Assembly: GCA_963924555.1 (NCBI GenBank)
Contig: OZ004589.1
Span: forward strand, 2,356,001-2,420,000
Length of the DNA: 64,000 bases
Direction: 5' to 3'
Source of the DNA: Crambe crambe
Taxonomy: Eukaryota; Porifera; Demospongiae; Poecilosclerida; Crambeidae
Shown here one piece after another: positions 45,448-58,447 of the stretch (position 1 is its first letter; each line of letters begins with the position of its first letter). The notes under the pieces were generated by a model. The model saw nothing but the letters and a program-made list of their open reading frames with translations. It had not been told where the DNA came from and made no database searches. The translations under genes and the position numbers were made by a program.

Positions 45448-48400
45448 CTAAAGAGCTTCATAGTATTTGTGATCTTTCTGCCCATTTGCATCATCTACTG
45501 AAGAGTACACGTTATCTTTTTCTGCAATAGCTTCATAAACCACGTTCTTCAGAGGTTTGACTGAATCCTGAGAATTGGTTCCATCTTCTTCCCATTCATA
45601 CTGGTTCCGAATCAGCGCAGATGGTAATGATTTTGATCCATTATTGACGTTTGGAGCTATCTGACCTTTATGGTTGGCATCCACCTTATCCATGGTCAAG
45701 CAGTGGTGTCTCTGTTTGGATTTTGATTTCTCCTTGAGGTAAGTATCCTGCAAGTCTTTGTACATTTCTAGTCCTGCTTCCAGACTTCCTCCAAGCACAC
45801 AAGCATCATGGTGTGTAATAGCATCTTCTTTAGGGATGAGCAGCATTTCATCTTTGTCTTTTAACAAGTGGGCCAAAATGTCACCAAATATTGGTCGTTG
45901 ATTTGATGTTGGGTTCCTGAGTATAGCTAATTATGATTGTATCCCACTAGTTACATCATAGCTAATAAAACCTTAATTTTGGTTACAATAACTAATTGCC
46001 ATATTCCTGTATTCTTTTTTATAAACAAGGGATCATAGTAGGAAATGTCTTATCCTCAAATATTAGACCCTCTGGAAGAGAATAGTCAATTAGGGATTCA
46101 TTACCATAACAGTTCTCACTCTAAAGTGGGTAAAGGGTGTCAACATTGGAATGACTAATAGCTGTTTGTATGGGCCATTGATTTTTTTACCTAAAGAACA
46201 TGCACTGAGCTAGCTAGCTATCATCTCTAGTAGCTAATGATGTTCTTACCAAGACATGATCATGATAGAGTATATGGCTCGGGGACATCCAGGAGGTGGG
46301 GGCAGCCTGTATCCAACTTGCAAAGTGTCCAGATACTGCATAATTACATGTGAGATGATATGCATATTCTTTCATTCACAATTATTATAATCTCTCTCAA
46401 CAGGCAAACTAAACTATAAAGCTAGTATGCACACTAAGTAGCTATGACCACAGGATAGGTGGATATTTGTAAGTAGCTTTACCCAGACTATTCAATTTCA
46501 GTCATAAAATCTGTACTCAAAATGATTTTCCTGTAATCTGCTCATTAGTGCTCAATTTGGACAGCTGATCAATACACAATGCTTAAACAATTAGAATTGT
46601 ACCTTCTTTGTGGCTATTCCCTCATAAGGTCTCATCCCCAGAGTCCAAATCTCGTAGAGCAGGCACCCATAACTCCATACATCACTAGCAGTTGAGTACT
46701 TCCGATAGAAGATGGCCTCTGGAGCAGTCCATCTTACTGGAACTACACCTCCGTGGGAAACATAGTAGTCTGTATCACAAAGTTCTCGAGACATTCCAAA
46801 ATCACCAACCTATGATTATCACAAAAAATACTTGTGTATATCCACAATCATAACACGTACAAATAGCTAACACGTTAAAGTGTTTGTGTGATTTAGACTT
46901 TAATACAGCAATGGGATTAACTATAGCTATGTGAGCTCACTCTCTTGTTGCTGAACTTTTTTGAACCGCACAGAGCCATTCCTACTTCTCTTTTTTATTT
47001 TGTGATTAAGAAGTCAAGCAGTCGTCAGATTACTGGCTTGTTAATTAAGCAAGGATAATATATTTTAGAAAGTATCTTAGCTTGCTAAACATAGCTACTA
47101 GTTTCAATTGTGGACAGATGCTGTAATATAATATGACTACAATACCTTGCATATGTTATCTTTGGTTACAAAGATGTTTCTGGCTGCCAGGTCTCTGTGG
47201 ACAAAGCCTTTGCTGGAGAGGTAGTGCATGCCTAGAGAAACCTGTTGGCAATAGCTTAGCAGAAGTTGTGGAGTCCCTGCCTCAACCAACTGACCAGGAC
47301 TACTAGTGGAATTACATCATACAGTAATTAAGTTGGTTTTAATTAATAGTCTTTTTAAAATGTTAATGGATTGACCATGAAAATTATTGGTGTCAAGGTT
47401 AAATTTTAGTAGTAGACCAGAACATAATAATATATTACTTCCTTTTTTAGGTACAACTAGCAACATTATAGTAACATAGTAACAACTTCAAGCACATTAA
47501 TAGTTATTAACATAGTGCACATTTGGCTAATCACATATCAATAGAACCCTATAGAATGGCACGGCTAAATTATGAATTTCAATGGTAAGACAGTCAATAA
47601 GTTATGCTTTATTAAGACAGCTATAATTATTATAAGTATGTACGTAGCTATTGAGCAATTCACTTACTCTGGTTTTAAATTGTTGAGTGCATTCAACAAA
47701 TCACCTTTGTGAAGGAATTCTGTCACAATCATAGGCTGTAATGAATTTCAAGTAGAGTTATCAATTGAGGTGAAACCTCGCATATCCACCCCCATGGGAT
47801 CCACCCCAGAATAAGATATGTTTCATCTGCATTTGACTTCGATAATCTTTGCCATTATACTAAAATGTGGTCTGAAATTTGGCAGCAGAAGAACGGTATG
47901 CTGCCAAGTTCTCTTTTCCAGCCATTGGATTAATCATACTTAGCAAATTAAGACCTACCAAATTTCCCACTTTTATGACTCCATGTAACTTGACAATGTT
48001 TGGATGCTGGAACTGTCCCATGATGGCTGCCTCCTGCAGTAGCTTTATCTTGTCTATCTCTGAAGAGTTGTGGATCAGAGCCTTAATAGCTACATCATAT
48101 TGGGTCTCTCCTCCTATCCATAATCCCTTGCTTACTGTGGAGAATGCACCCTCACCAATCTGGTCATGTATTCTGTATAATTATTATAATGATGGTTTCA
48201 TGTTTCAAATTCATGTAAGTATAACAAGGACTCTGTGTATGGTCATTGTAAATTCCTCATTTTGACTTGCTGGCATTGAAAATTGTCTCTAGTCTAGACA
48301 TGCAATAACATCATATATACATCTATAGGTACCAGACGGGTCTAATCTGATGCACTGCTACGTACTTGTTAGATAAATGTATGGTGCTGAACACAGCCCA

Positions 48401-51368
48401 GCCATGGCCAACTGGGTGTAAGATCACTCTATATATTCAGCTCTCATCTTTCCCAGCCTTCACTCAAAGTCTCTATGTAGTACCTCAAGGTCATACGTAG
48501 AACTTGAACATTAACTTGAGCATGGCATTAATTTAATTCCATGTAGGCATGCACAGCATTCATTACATGCGTAATACTGATTCAGTTTAAACATATACAC
48601 TAATTATTGTCCTAGTCATAACATAATTATTTTGCTATAGTTGGTGGTGGAAGGAAGCAGAAAGGCCTATTCAAGCTGGGTGGACACTTGTGTAGCTCAC
48701 TTGATTTGATCTCTGTTTATGGTCCGAGTTCTCTTAGAAAGGTCCTTGTAGATGTCTACTTCATTGCTGGGTGGTTCTTCATAAGGAGATTCTGCACTTA
48801 GTGCATCTGCTGGTGTAGCATATACTTCACTTGCTGCCTGTGATATGGATATTTTAACATTAGCTATTATCAATTAATGAAGCAGTGAGCTAACATTATA
48901 TCTTTAATCAAAGAGTGAGAGAGAGTTTTTTCTCCAAGCCTTCTATTAAGCCTAGCACTCCCCCAATATACATACTTTGCTCTTTCATTTTGACACAATT
49001 AACCTATAGGTGTAGTTATGTCTAAGTTCATCACGGGATGTGGCCACTTTAAAATGCTTATTTGCCCACTCCTTGAGACTCTGAATAGCTATCATTGGCA
49101 GCGGATTCAAAAGAGATGTTGTCTTTTTATGTACATTTATTTAGTGATAGCACTCCAAGAAAAAAAATTTAAGTTCACAAGAAAATTCCAATTTTTGAGC
49201 TAGCCATAAAAAATACACACACAGGCACACACACAAAACATTCTACATGGCTTAGCTACTCTAATGACAAGCTGCACAGAAGAATCCTTAGCCATAGCAA
49301 TATTACATACACATGCATGACTTCTTTATAAGTCCTGAAAGCAATCAGTCGACTGTGTTTACGATACATTTAGTGAAAGGATCTTTTGTTTTGGACTTGC
49401 CGGAATCCCCCCTCCACCTTCTCCATACCCCTTTTGTCACGAATATTTTGGCTATCAGACTGGCTTGAATAGTGGAGCACAATGGCTTCTGATGTGACTT
49501 TACTTCCTGTGTGTCTTCCTTATAAATAATAAGTCTGTAGTGCATTATGTTACTGCCCATTTTTGGCTGTGGTGATTGAGGATTTTATCTTTGGCTTCAC
49601 TGGTTAAACTTCAGATGATATAATATAGCACATAACGATTATAATTATGCACACATACCACATAAAAAACCTCAGAAGATATTATTGTTATGATTAAAAG
49701 GTTAAAAGGGTTAATTAGCAAGATTCCATGTGTGACAATGTCACAATTGTGACACAGAAAAGTGTCCTAGTCATAAAACTGTTGGCTACTGTGGAACCAC
49801 TCAATAATCAGGGGACAACAATTTTGTCCCATGTCCTCTTTTTAAGATAGCTATAGCTATATAATGTAAATAGCTATAGTTTAGCAATGAAAGCTTCCAG
49901 ATTTATAGCTAATGATAATCATACCTGTTCCAGATAAGTTTTATAGTGCTCTAGATCAACTGGAGTGAGTGTGGCATAAGGGTTAAAGCCATTTGCAGAA
50001 AATCCATGTACCTACGTATGTACGTACATGAATGATGTAACATGATAATCTTTGAAAATGGTAAGCTAGCCATAATTATGGAGTCACATTTATGGCTAGC
50101 TAGCTAGCTACATGCTTACTTTTCCATTCCGTGATGCTTGAGGTTGTGCTTCAATGGAGTCATTGAACCCTCTATCTAAAGTGTTTCCTCTGCTTGGCTG
50201 TCCTTGTAGCCTTGTGCTTTGTTTACTGTTGTTCACAGGAATCTCGTAAGAACTTGCCTGACTTGCATTATAGCAGCCATTTTTGTATGGTTTCTGGGCA
50301 CCTCTATCAGGTTGATCATACACTGCATTGTCTATGGCTGCATAAAACATGATATAGAAGGATTGATGAGGGCTATGATAGCTATACACTTACCTATTGA
50401 TGACACATCAGAATTCTTCTTCATTTTCTGTCTTTTATTCAGACACAAAATGATTATGGTAATTAGTACAGTAATTGCTATGATAAGCAAGAATACTATC
50501 ACAACCATGATTCCAATTATCACTCCTAAACTCAATCCAGTCCTTTCCCCTGGGACAGATGCATTGGTTGAGTTGTTGTTATCTGACATGGTTGTTACTT
50601 CCATTGCTGGGTTTGTCCTTCCTTGTGACGGTGAAAATGTTGGAGGAGAAATCATTTCACTCACTGTTACAGTAGCAGATATGAGTATTGCATTAGTTGA
50701 CCGAAATTCTACTTGAGAATCTGATGATGAAAATTTTGTAGGTATGAAAGGTAACACTGGCAAATACATCAAGGTATTTGGCTCTTCTGTGTTCACAACA
50801 GCTGATATTTCTGCATTTGAATTTCCTTCTGAAATTTGACGTACTGCAAGGACATCTCCTTCAGTGATGTTTATATACTTATCTGGACTTAACTCCTTAT
50901 CAGCACATTGAAAGTTCACCAGATTCATGACTTCAATTGATACTATTGATTCACTTATGCGCATACCTTCACTTGAATTTATCCGCCAAACTTGTAAGCC
51001 AATGGGAAAAGTACCAGGACCAGTACCTCTTCCTGAATTGTAATGGTAGCAAAAACTCCACTTTGTTATCTGTCCACTGCAAGAAGCAGGACTAGATGGG
51101 TCAATGTATACACCAGGTTCTGGATTAGGAGTCCTGTTTGAAGGCATCATCTCCATGATATTTGTCCTTCCTACCACACAGTCTCCTTGAACAGTCAAAC
51201 TTTGTAGAGCTAAAAGAACAACACTGAATGAGCTATCTTAAATTATCAGTGTAAGTATCTACTTCTCTTAGTTTTTGTGTAGCAATAATTGGATCTAGAG
51301 TGACAGGTATGTTAATTAGCTAAAGCTTGCTTACCTGCAATTAGCATACAAAACAGAGTCTTCTTCAT
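45448..51368 (-). CDS. RTK-F: receptor tyrosine kinase with intact catalytic motifs (829 aa)
   Basis: Eleven exons: 51368-51335 (signal MKKTLFCMLIA), 51209-50394, 50337-50120, 50011-49925, 48837-48701, 48172-47959, 47735-47668, 47299-47146, 46809-46603, 46335-46250, 45916-45448; 2490 nt, phases agree. One four-Cys module (YIDPSSPASCSGQITKWSFC, LQVWRINS, ITEGDVLAV) and a short stalk sit in one exon with the TM segment (GVIIGIMVVIVFLLIIAITV) and a stop-transfer KRQKMKK. Juxtamembrane YDQP, YEIP, YATP and YEEP. Kinase: IGEGAFSTV, VAIK (K near 461), VHRDLAARN (D near 561), VGDFGMSR (D near 579) and RWTAPEAIFYRKYS. The tail has further tyrosines (NVVYEAI, NVYSSVD, HKYYEAL). Kinase exon lengths 68, 154, 207 and 86 nt equal those of RTK-E. 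A complete, probably active receptor; ligand unknown. Confidence 0.88.
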
Positions 51369-52767
51369 GATGGCTAGCTACTCTCCAGTGCTAATAGCTT
51401 AATAGACATGTAGGAGTAAGAGATAGCTACTTGAACTTGTTTGAAGTTTCTGAGTTGAGCTGGCAGGAAGCCAGAATAGAATTTGATTCTAAATAAGGAA
51501 GTCTTTTTGTGGGCTCTCAGTAGCAGGTGGGAGTATTATGCATGTATGTAGCTGTTTATCATGCATGTATGCATTGGGGGAGACCTTATAATATGCTTTG
51601 AGTGAGGGCCATAAGGTAGGCATGTAGCTATATAGCACCAGTTATGCTTAAGAAAACCTTCATAATGCTGAGAATTTGAGATAAGTGGATGAGTGATAGA
51701 CCATAAAAAGCAGCCAAGAAGACTGTAAATTGAGTTAGAGTTAGTGCATGAGTACAAGTGGATGATTGATGGCCATGAGCCTTAAGGGGATTGTAACCAT
51801 GGGTATGGAATCCACTGGAAGTGTTTATAGAGCTATTGTGGTGGAACTGTACAGGATTCACAAGGCATGACTGCAGGCATGATCTCAATCTACAAATATT
51901 AGAGAATTATAATTTATAAATCACTTTCTGTGATCCAGTTAGCTACAGTAATCAATTAATCCCTTATATACTTGCTTGCAAGAATGCCAATTACTATTAC
52001 ATGTCCTGTTATAAGCTGTAATAATAGCTAATTATTGTCCTGTTTTCTTAATTATAATTGTGACAGTATTATGTTTAGTTGTGTATTTCCATTAGTTATT
52101 ATACATGACATTGTATCATCCTATAGTTATGTCATTTTGTATGTGAGTCTCGTGATTGAGCAGCTGCTCATAGTTGAGAGTTAACTGATTTGTCCATTAG
52201 TATTTCATACTTTTACAATAATTATGATGGAATTTATGATGGTATAATGATTGGACTATCCCTAGGCCTTGACAAGTGTTATTCTTTTTATTGATGTCTG
52301 GTTGTGGTTGCTAGGGCAATGTAAACAACCTCACTTCACCTACCGTACATAATGCAGCATTGAGAAACAGTATTCATTAGAGAATTAGACTAAATTAATT
52401 ATTCCTTATTATGCTAGTGCATTAAAGACTGCTTATCAAATTATGCTAGCACAATTAATTTTATCAAGCCCTAACTATCCCTGCAGTTAATGTCAGCCCA
52501 AAAGAGCTATTAATTAGTATGAAGACCTATAATTTATACACAGTTGCCAACTTTTGAAATTGAAGTGTAGGGACATACCATACTCCACGCCCAATTTTAA
52601 ATAAAAGCCATGCAATCTCTGGAGATTATGTCATAGTATGTGGCTGAATATGTAGGAAGCTGTAATATGTACACTACTTAAACCTACAATCCACTATACA
52701 ACGTTTTAGAAATCAATATTGTAATTACAGCAGCTAATGTTAGTACAGTAGCTGGACGTCCCACCAG
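51369..52767. other. intergenic region upstream of RTK-F
   Basis: About 1.4 kb of AT-rich DNA with no exon that I can support on either strand. It should include the RTK-F promoter, but I see no recognisable element. Confidence 0.5.
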
Positions 52768-53079
52768 TAGGGACTGGCACATTATGCTTTTTTGCTTCCC
52801 TATTATTCTATTCTTTAATTCCAGCTGTGTAAAGTCATTATTCTTTTCTTACTGACCTATTATGCTCGTACCTGATGTCATATGTATTTGAAAGACTACA
52901 TAAATAGCTATCAGCAGACAAGTTTGGTTAAGCTAGGTAGATACACATGATAAATACATTCAAGATCAATCATGAAGTTCACTTTCGATACTCATAGCCT
53001 ATTATGCCAGCATTATGCTTCCTGTTTTGATAGACCTATATATTCCCAAAACTATGCTGGCAGAATGTGCCAGTCCCTA
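52768..53079. mobile_element. 312-bp hAT-like MITE with 8-bp target duplication
   Basis: Ends TAGGGACTGGCACATT (52768) and AATGTGCCAGTCCCTA (ending 53079) are perfect inverted repeats. CCCACCAG occurs at 52760-52767 and 53080-53087, an 8-bp duplication as expected for hAT elements, whose ends often start YAGGG. No transposase. Confidence 0.85.
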
Positions 53080-53382
53080 CCCACCAGAATCATCAACTAT
53101 GGAATAAATCACCATAAATAAAATAGCTAATGTGTTAGCTATCAGTATTTCCTCCTTGGACCAGGCTGTCACAAAATAGCTAAATATCACACATATAGTC
53201 AGGATATTTGTAGAAAAGGCAGGCCAAATAATGTTGAAAGTCTGTATGTAAAGTTCATAAGTTAACTACATAGCGTCATTCATCAATTGTCGTCTAGTAC
53301 CTATTCAATCAAATGTCGGCAAAATTTACAATAATGACACGGAAATTATAATACCGCGTGTTAGCCGGGAAGGAGTGTTAGT

Positions 53383-56138
53383 GTGGATCTGTCGTTTGTT
53401 TCAGTTAGCTATCTACTTTCTAGCTGTCTACTAATGCCAGCGAGGTCAAGAAGGGCCGAGGCAGCTTCTAAGTCGTGGGGGAAGAGGAAAAAGAAGCAGG
53501 TATCTGCCAACAGGCCTAAGAGGTTGAAGACATGGTCCGATGAGTCCATGGTATCAGCCATAAACGCCGTCAGGGAAGGAAGAATGATCGCTAGTGTGGC
53601 TGCCAGGTCCTATGGTGTTCCTCCTTCCACGCTCAAGGACAGAATATCTGGCAGAGTGACTCATGGGACTAAGCCAGGGCCAGTGCCATATTTAACTGAA
53701 GCAGAAGAGGAGGAGCTGGTTGAATTCCTTAAGAAATCTGCTGCTATGGGGTATGGAAAAACAAAAATTGAGGTAATTAGCATCTTAAAACAAACTCTGC
53801 AGAAGAAAGGTAAGATGCATGAGCATTTTAATGGAGAAGGCTGGTGGTTAAGGTTCACCAATCGACACCCAAAAATCTCCTGTGTCTAAACACAATGTGG
53901 TTTATCTCTTTTGTTTATCGTTTATTATGCCAGCATTATGCTTCCTGTTTTGATAAACCTATATATTCCCAAAACTATGCTGGCAGAATGTGCAGGTATC
54001 TGCCAACAGGCCTAAGAGGTTGAAGACATGGTCCGATGAGTCCATGGTATCAGCCATAAACGCCGTCAGGGAAGGAAGAGCTGGTTGAATTCCTTAAGAA
54101 ATCTGCTGCTATGGGGTATGGAAAAACAAAAATTGAGGTAATTAGCATCTTAAAACAAACTCTGCAGTAGAAAGGTAAGATGCATGAGCATTTTAATGGA
54201 GAAGGCTGGTGGTTAAGGTTCACCAATCGACACCCAAAAATCTCCTTGCGGTCAACAGATGCTCTTTCACAAGTAAGGGGCAATGCTGTAACCAGGGATA
54301 ACATGGATAACTACTTCAAACTTTTAACAAAAACACTGACTGACAACGATTTACTTGACAAGGCTATGCATATCTATAACATGGACGAAACAGGCATGCC
54401 TTTGAACCATAAACAACCAAAGCGTGTGGCACTGAAAGGCATGCGCAAAGTCCATGGCTTGTCCTCTGGCAATAAAACACAGATCACTGTTGTAGCTTGT
54501 GGTAATGCTGCTGGGCAAATGCTCCCACCGATGGTGATATTAAAGGGGGAGCGGTTCAACCACGAGTGGACGATGGGAGAAGTCCCACATACTCTCTATG
54601 GAATGAGTGAGAGTGGTTGGATCGATCAAGAACTTATTGGTTTGATAAACTGTTCATCCCAAATATCCCTCCCCATCGTCCTGTTATTCTATTATTGGAT
54701 GGACATAAGAGTCACTATACCCCTGAGGTCATAACTATGGCATCCCATCAAGGGATTATAGTGTTTTGTATTCCCCCCAACACTACCCATGTCGCACAGC
54801 CCTTGGACATATCTTTCTTTGGACCCTTAAAGAAACACTGGTCAACTGTTTGTCATAAATTTATGACAGATAACAATGGGGCTATGGTTACAAAGTTAAG
54901 ATTTTCACCTTTGTTTTCAAAGGCTTGGTACCAAGCGATAAAGCCTGAAACTATTGTTAATGGTTTTTGAGCTACAGGTATATGCCCACTTAATAGGGAT
55001 GCTATTACCATTTCTGACCTTCCCACTGATGAATCATCAGATGATGATTTAGCACAAAATAAGCTACCACTTAGTATACCAGAACCTCCTCTACCAACAT
55101 TTACTGATGAGCAAGTTAGTCTTTTTCAGAGGCGATATGAGAATGGATACGATTTGTGTATTGATAAAGACTATGTTACCTGGATCAATATTAATCACCC
55201 TGGATTCCTCCCCAGTACTTCCAGTAGTGCGGCTGGTGATGAATCCAACATGGATATGCATGATATGATGTGTGATACTGGGGTCCATGGTGTCCATGAC
55301 AACGACATGAATGCCATACATGGTGTATCTGATGCCATTGCTGATTCTATATAGGATGGTATTGGCTTGTGTTGATCCTCTAGCTGTTTCCAATTCAAGT
55401 GTATCCAGCATGAATGTTTTGCTGGATATGCCAGTCTCATCCTTTTCCACCCCTACCACACTTGACAAAATACTGACAACATCAATGCCAACACAGACTG
55501 TTACAGCTAATTCTACGTCAACAACTGTAGCATCAACTCCACCTGTTAAAAAGACGTCTCCAATAACTGAATTTTTGAAGTTTCCACAAGCCACACCCAG
55601 AAGGTCAAAGGGGAAGAAGCCAGGTCCAGCAAGGGTATTGACAAGCCAAGAATCATTAGAAATGTTTGCAGAGAAAGAGAGGAAGAAGAAGGAAGAAGAA
55701 GAAGCCAAGGAAAGGAAGAAAAGGGAGCGTGAAGAGAAGCGAATTTTAAAAGAGGAAGAGAAAAAGAAAAAAGCAGCAGAGAAAGAAAAAAGGGAAGAGG
55801 AGCGAAAAAGGAAAGCTGAAGAAAAGGCCAAAGAGCGCGAGTTGAAGCTCTTGGAGAAGAAGAAGAAAGAAGAGGCAAGAAAAGAGAACAAAAAGGAGTT
55901 TATGACGCGCAGTAAAAAGAAAGCTGCCTCAGGCCCACAAATGGAGGAGAGCACAAGCAATGAATGCACTGTCTGTTTTGGCGAGTATGCTGATGACCTG
56001 ACTACTGATGGAGCTCCAGTAAAGAGTTGGGTTCAATGTACTGATGAAGAATGCAAGAAATGGATGCATGAAGATTGTGTTTCTAAAGATAGCGAGGACA
56101 ATTTAGCATGCCCAGTGTGTGGTAGTATTTTCTCTTAG
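53383..56138 (+). pseudogene. decayed pogo/Tigger-type transposase with coiled coil and C-terminal PHD-like finger
   Basis: The N-terminal part (53434-53881) has a psq-type helix-turn-helix (VAARSYGVPPSTLKDRISGR) and a CENP-B-like second HTH (GEGWWLRFTNRHPKIS). A DDE-type core follows at 54240-54970 (IYNMDETGMPLN, LLLDGHKSHYT, PPNTTHVAQPLDISFFGPLK). After an acidic region comes a Glu/Lys coiled coil (about 55660-55910) and a Cys/His finger (CTVC, WVQC, C, WMHEDC, CPVC) ending at 56138. The frame is broken: a partial second copy of 53496-53881 with an internal deletion and a stop starts at 53996; there is a frame change near 54645, a TGA near 54968 and another frame change near 55350. Element ends are not settled; TGTCGGCAA at 53314 and its complement at 56291 may mark them. 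Confidence 0.75.
53923..53995 (+). repeat. partial copy of the hAT-like MITE inside the transposase
   Basis: tattatgccagcattatgct through gctggcagaatgtgc repeats the right half of the element at 52768-53079 (about 52998-53070). It lies exactly between the first and second copies of the duplicated transposase segment, so it marks the rearrangement junction. Confidence 0.7.
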
Positions 56139-57460
56139 AACATGCAAATCTTCCACTCTGATTTTTGATTTATCATGATTATTGTAAATTTACAGGTTCA
56201 TTTACTTTACTTTTTGATCATATATTTTATTTTTCAATTTAGTATTTCTTTATTAATAATTGGAACAAAAATTAATAATTGAATTGCAAATTGCCGACAA
56301 TAGATTAACGCGTTCTATGACAATAGGTAGAGTTCCGGTTATAAACAGTGATGTAACTTGACTTCCAATTGGCCCTATGGAATGAAAAATGCAATTTTAA
56401 GAGTGTAATGAATACTCTAACGATTGGACTTTGAACCAAGGTTATTGATACGCGTGTTCGTGAGATGACCTCGCCGACTATTGATGAATGACGCTAGTAT
56501 TATGTGAGTAGCTAGAGCAAAACCTCAATAATTGACCACCACCAATCGCCGGACACTGCTGTGCAGAGACAAAACAACAGCGGAGGCTAACCTTGCCTTC
56601 TTTGGGTAGGCCTGTGCTATGTAAAGTGGCACACCGAGAGTTGGGCAGCTGGAGTCTACTGGCTGTCTGCAGCAGCAAAAACAACGACCGTCCGAAGATA
56701 CTACCAAATCAGATGATCCACTCTAACTTCGACTCTTGCCTCCAAAAGCAGCACACTCTGCTGCTGCAATCTACTAACTAGCTAGGCGATATCTACCACT
56801 ACTAGTCTACTTCCACATAAAATTCCAGCAGCAGCAAGTAAAGCTGGCTGCAGAAACGTTGAGGTTAATTATGCTGACTCTGGGTTTCAATATTCGACAT
56901 GTGCATGCGCAGTATAGTGTTTTGCAGATCTGGAGTATAACCTATCTCTAAAGCCATAGAAATGAATTTCAGCTGTAAATATCATCAGTAATTTTTTTTT
57001 TTTTTTTTTTTTTGTTGGGGGGGGGGGGGGGGGGGTACCAACAAACAATCAGAGTCACATACTCTTTACACAAAAACCACAGTATCAATTATGAAAAACA
57101 AGTTACATACTCTTCACAAAAGCAACATACAAAATGCTCAGTAATCTCAGTCTTATTCATTATTCACACAGTACATGTGGAACCACGACCACACTTGCAT
57201 CCAATCCATTTAGGAGTCAAATCCTCAGACTCAGAAATCACACATTTTCGGGCATCACAATCTCTGTCTTCCTCCATAGAACTGCTACCTACAACACACA
57301 ATTGCATCTTTATTGGACATTGGGACCTCCAAATAGCAGACACAGTTGGAAGTTACACCTATTGTCCTGTGTTGAGAGGTTGGGAATTTACAGTCTACCC
57401 TATTATATATGGTCAAAGTACAACTTAACTTTCACTCTATTTCACTTACATTCTACTGGG

Positions 57461-57870
57461 CACTCATCCATGGAGTCTGCACACCCAGACCAATGCCCTC
57501 ATGCTGGACGACCACAGGAAACTGCTCGCTTGGAGACACGCCTTCCTCCATCCCTGTCAGATCTATCATCCATGGAGTTTGCACGCCCTCGTACTGGACG
57601 ACCAAGGGAAGCAGCTCGCTTGGAGACACGCCTTCCTCCATCCTTGTCAGATCTATCATCCATGGAGTTTACACGCCCTCGTACTGGACGACCACAAGAA
57701 GCAGCTCGCTTGGAGACACGCCTTCCTCCATCCTTGTCAGATCCATCATCCATGGAGTTTGCATGCCCTCATACTGGATGACCACGGGAAGAAGCTCGCT
57801 TGGAGACACGCCTTCCTCCATCATTGTTAGATCCATCATCCACAGAGCACACTCTCGTACTGGATGACCA
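57461..57870. repeat. 90-bp minisatellite inside the pogo-like element
   Basis: The block gctcgcttggagacacgcct recurs at exactly 90-bp spacing (about 57525, 57615, 57705, 57795), with units also carrying tccatggagttt. Four to five units. Ninety is divisible by three, so several frames stay open on both strands and produce 30-residue repeats. I treat these as consequences of the repeat, not as genes. Confidence 0.85.
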
Positions 57871-57899
57871 TGGGAAGATATGCAGATGAAATTTAGATA

Positions 57900-58447
57900 G
57901 AGTACTTTCTAACAAATCATAATATTTATCAAGAACTTCCTTATTCATAGCCAGATACCTTGCTCGGGATAATGAAGAAGGTGTTCGTAATACAACTTGA
58001 GGATGACGATGAAGAATGAAGTCCACCAGCCATTGCTAACCCTTTTGTCTCTGCCTCGATAGAGCAGGTATCGCTCCACTAAACTGATGACATCCTTACG
58101 ACATATCCTATAGAAGCACAATGGAAGATGAATCCCTCCAGTTCTGATTCTTCATCGTCAGTGAGGAGCTTGGGAGGCCCACTGACACTTCCAGGCAATA
58201 CCTGGCCACTGATGCGATCTTCAAGAGTAGTTCTGGGGATATTAAATTTTTCTGCAGCTAATCTAATGCTGAGACCACCTTCAATTACAGCTTTCATAGC
58301 CTGGCTCATGCTCTGAGATTCGTAGTTCTTGTATGTTGCAGCATGATGAAGTGGAAGAGGGTGTTCGATAGAAGAATTAAACACAAACACTCGTTGCTTG
58401 AGGGGGGGCTCCCTGATAGAAATAGCTAGCCATCTGCAAACAGACAC
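57900..58447 (-). pseudogene. transposase fragments (psq HTH and start of DDE region) of the pogo-like element
   Basis: 58447-58079 encodes a psq-type HTH: MSQAMKAVIEGGLSIRLAAE then FNIPRTTLEDRISGQVLPGS. A second frame (58026 to about 57900) reads SLSRARYLAMNKEVLDKYYD then LLESTLSKFHL, the kind of segment just before the first catalytic Asp in pogo/jerky-type transposases. The catalytic core itself is absent; the minisatellite begins where it should be. Non-autonomous. Confidence 0.6.

Noticed and set aside
57134..57867. Plus-strand ORFs with 30-residue repeats
   Set aside because: They arise from a 90-bp minisatellite that stays open in several frames on both strands; no domain and no splice support.
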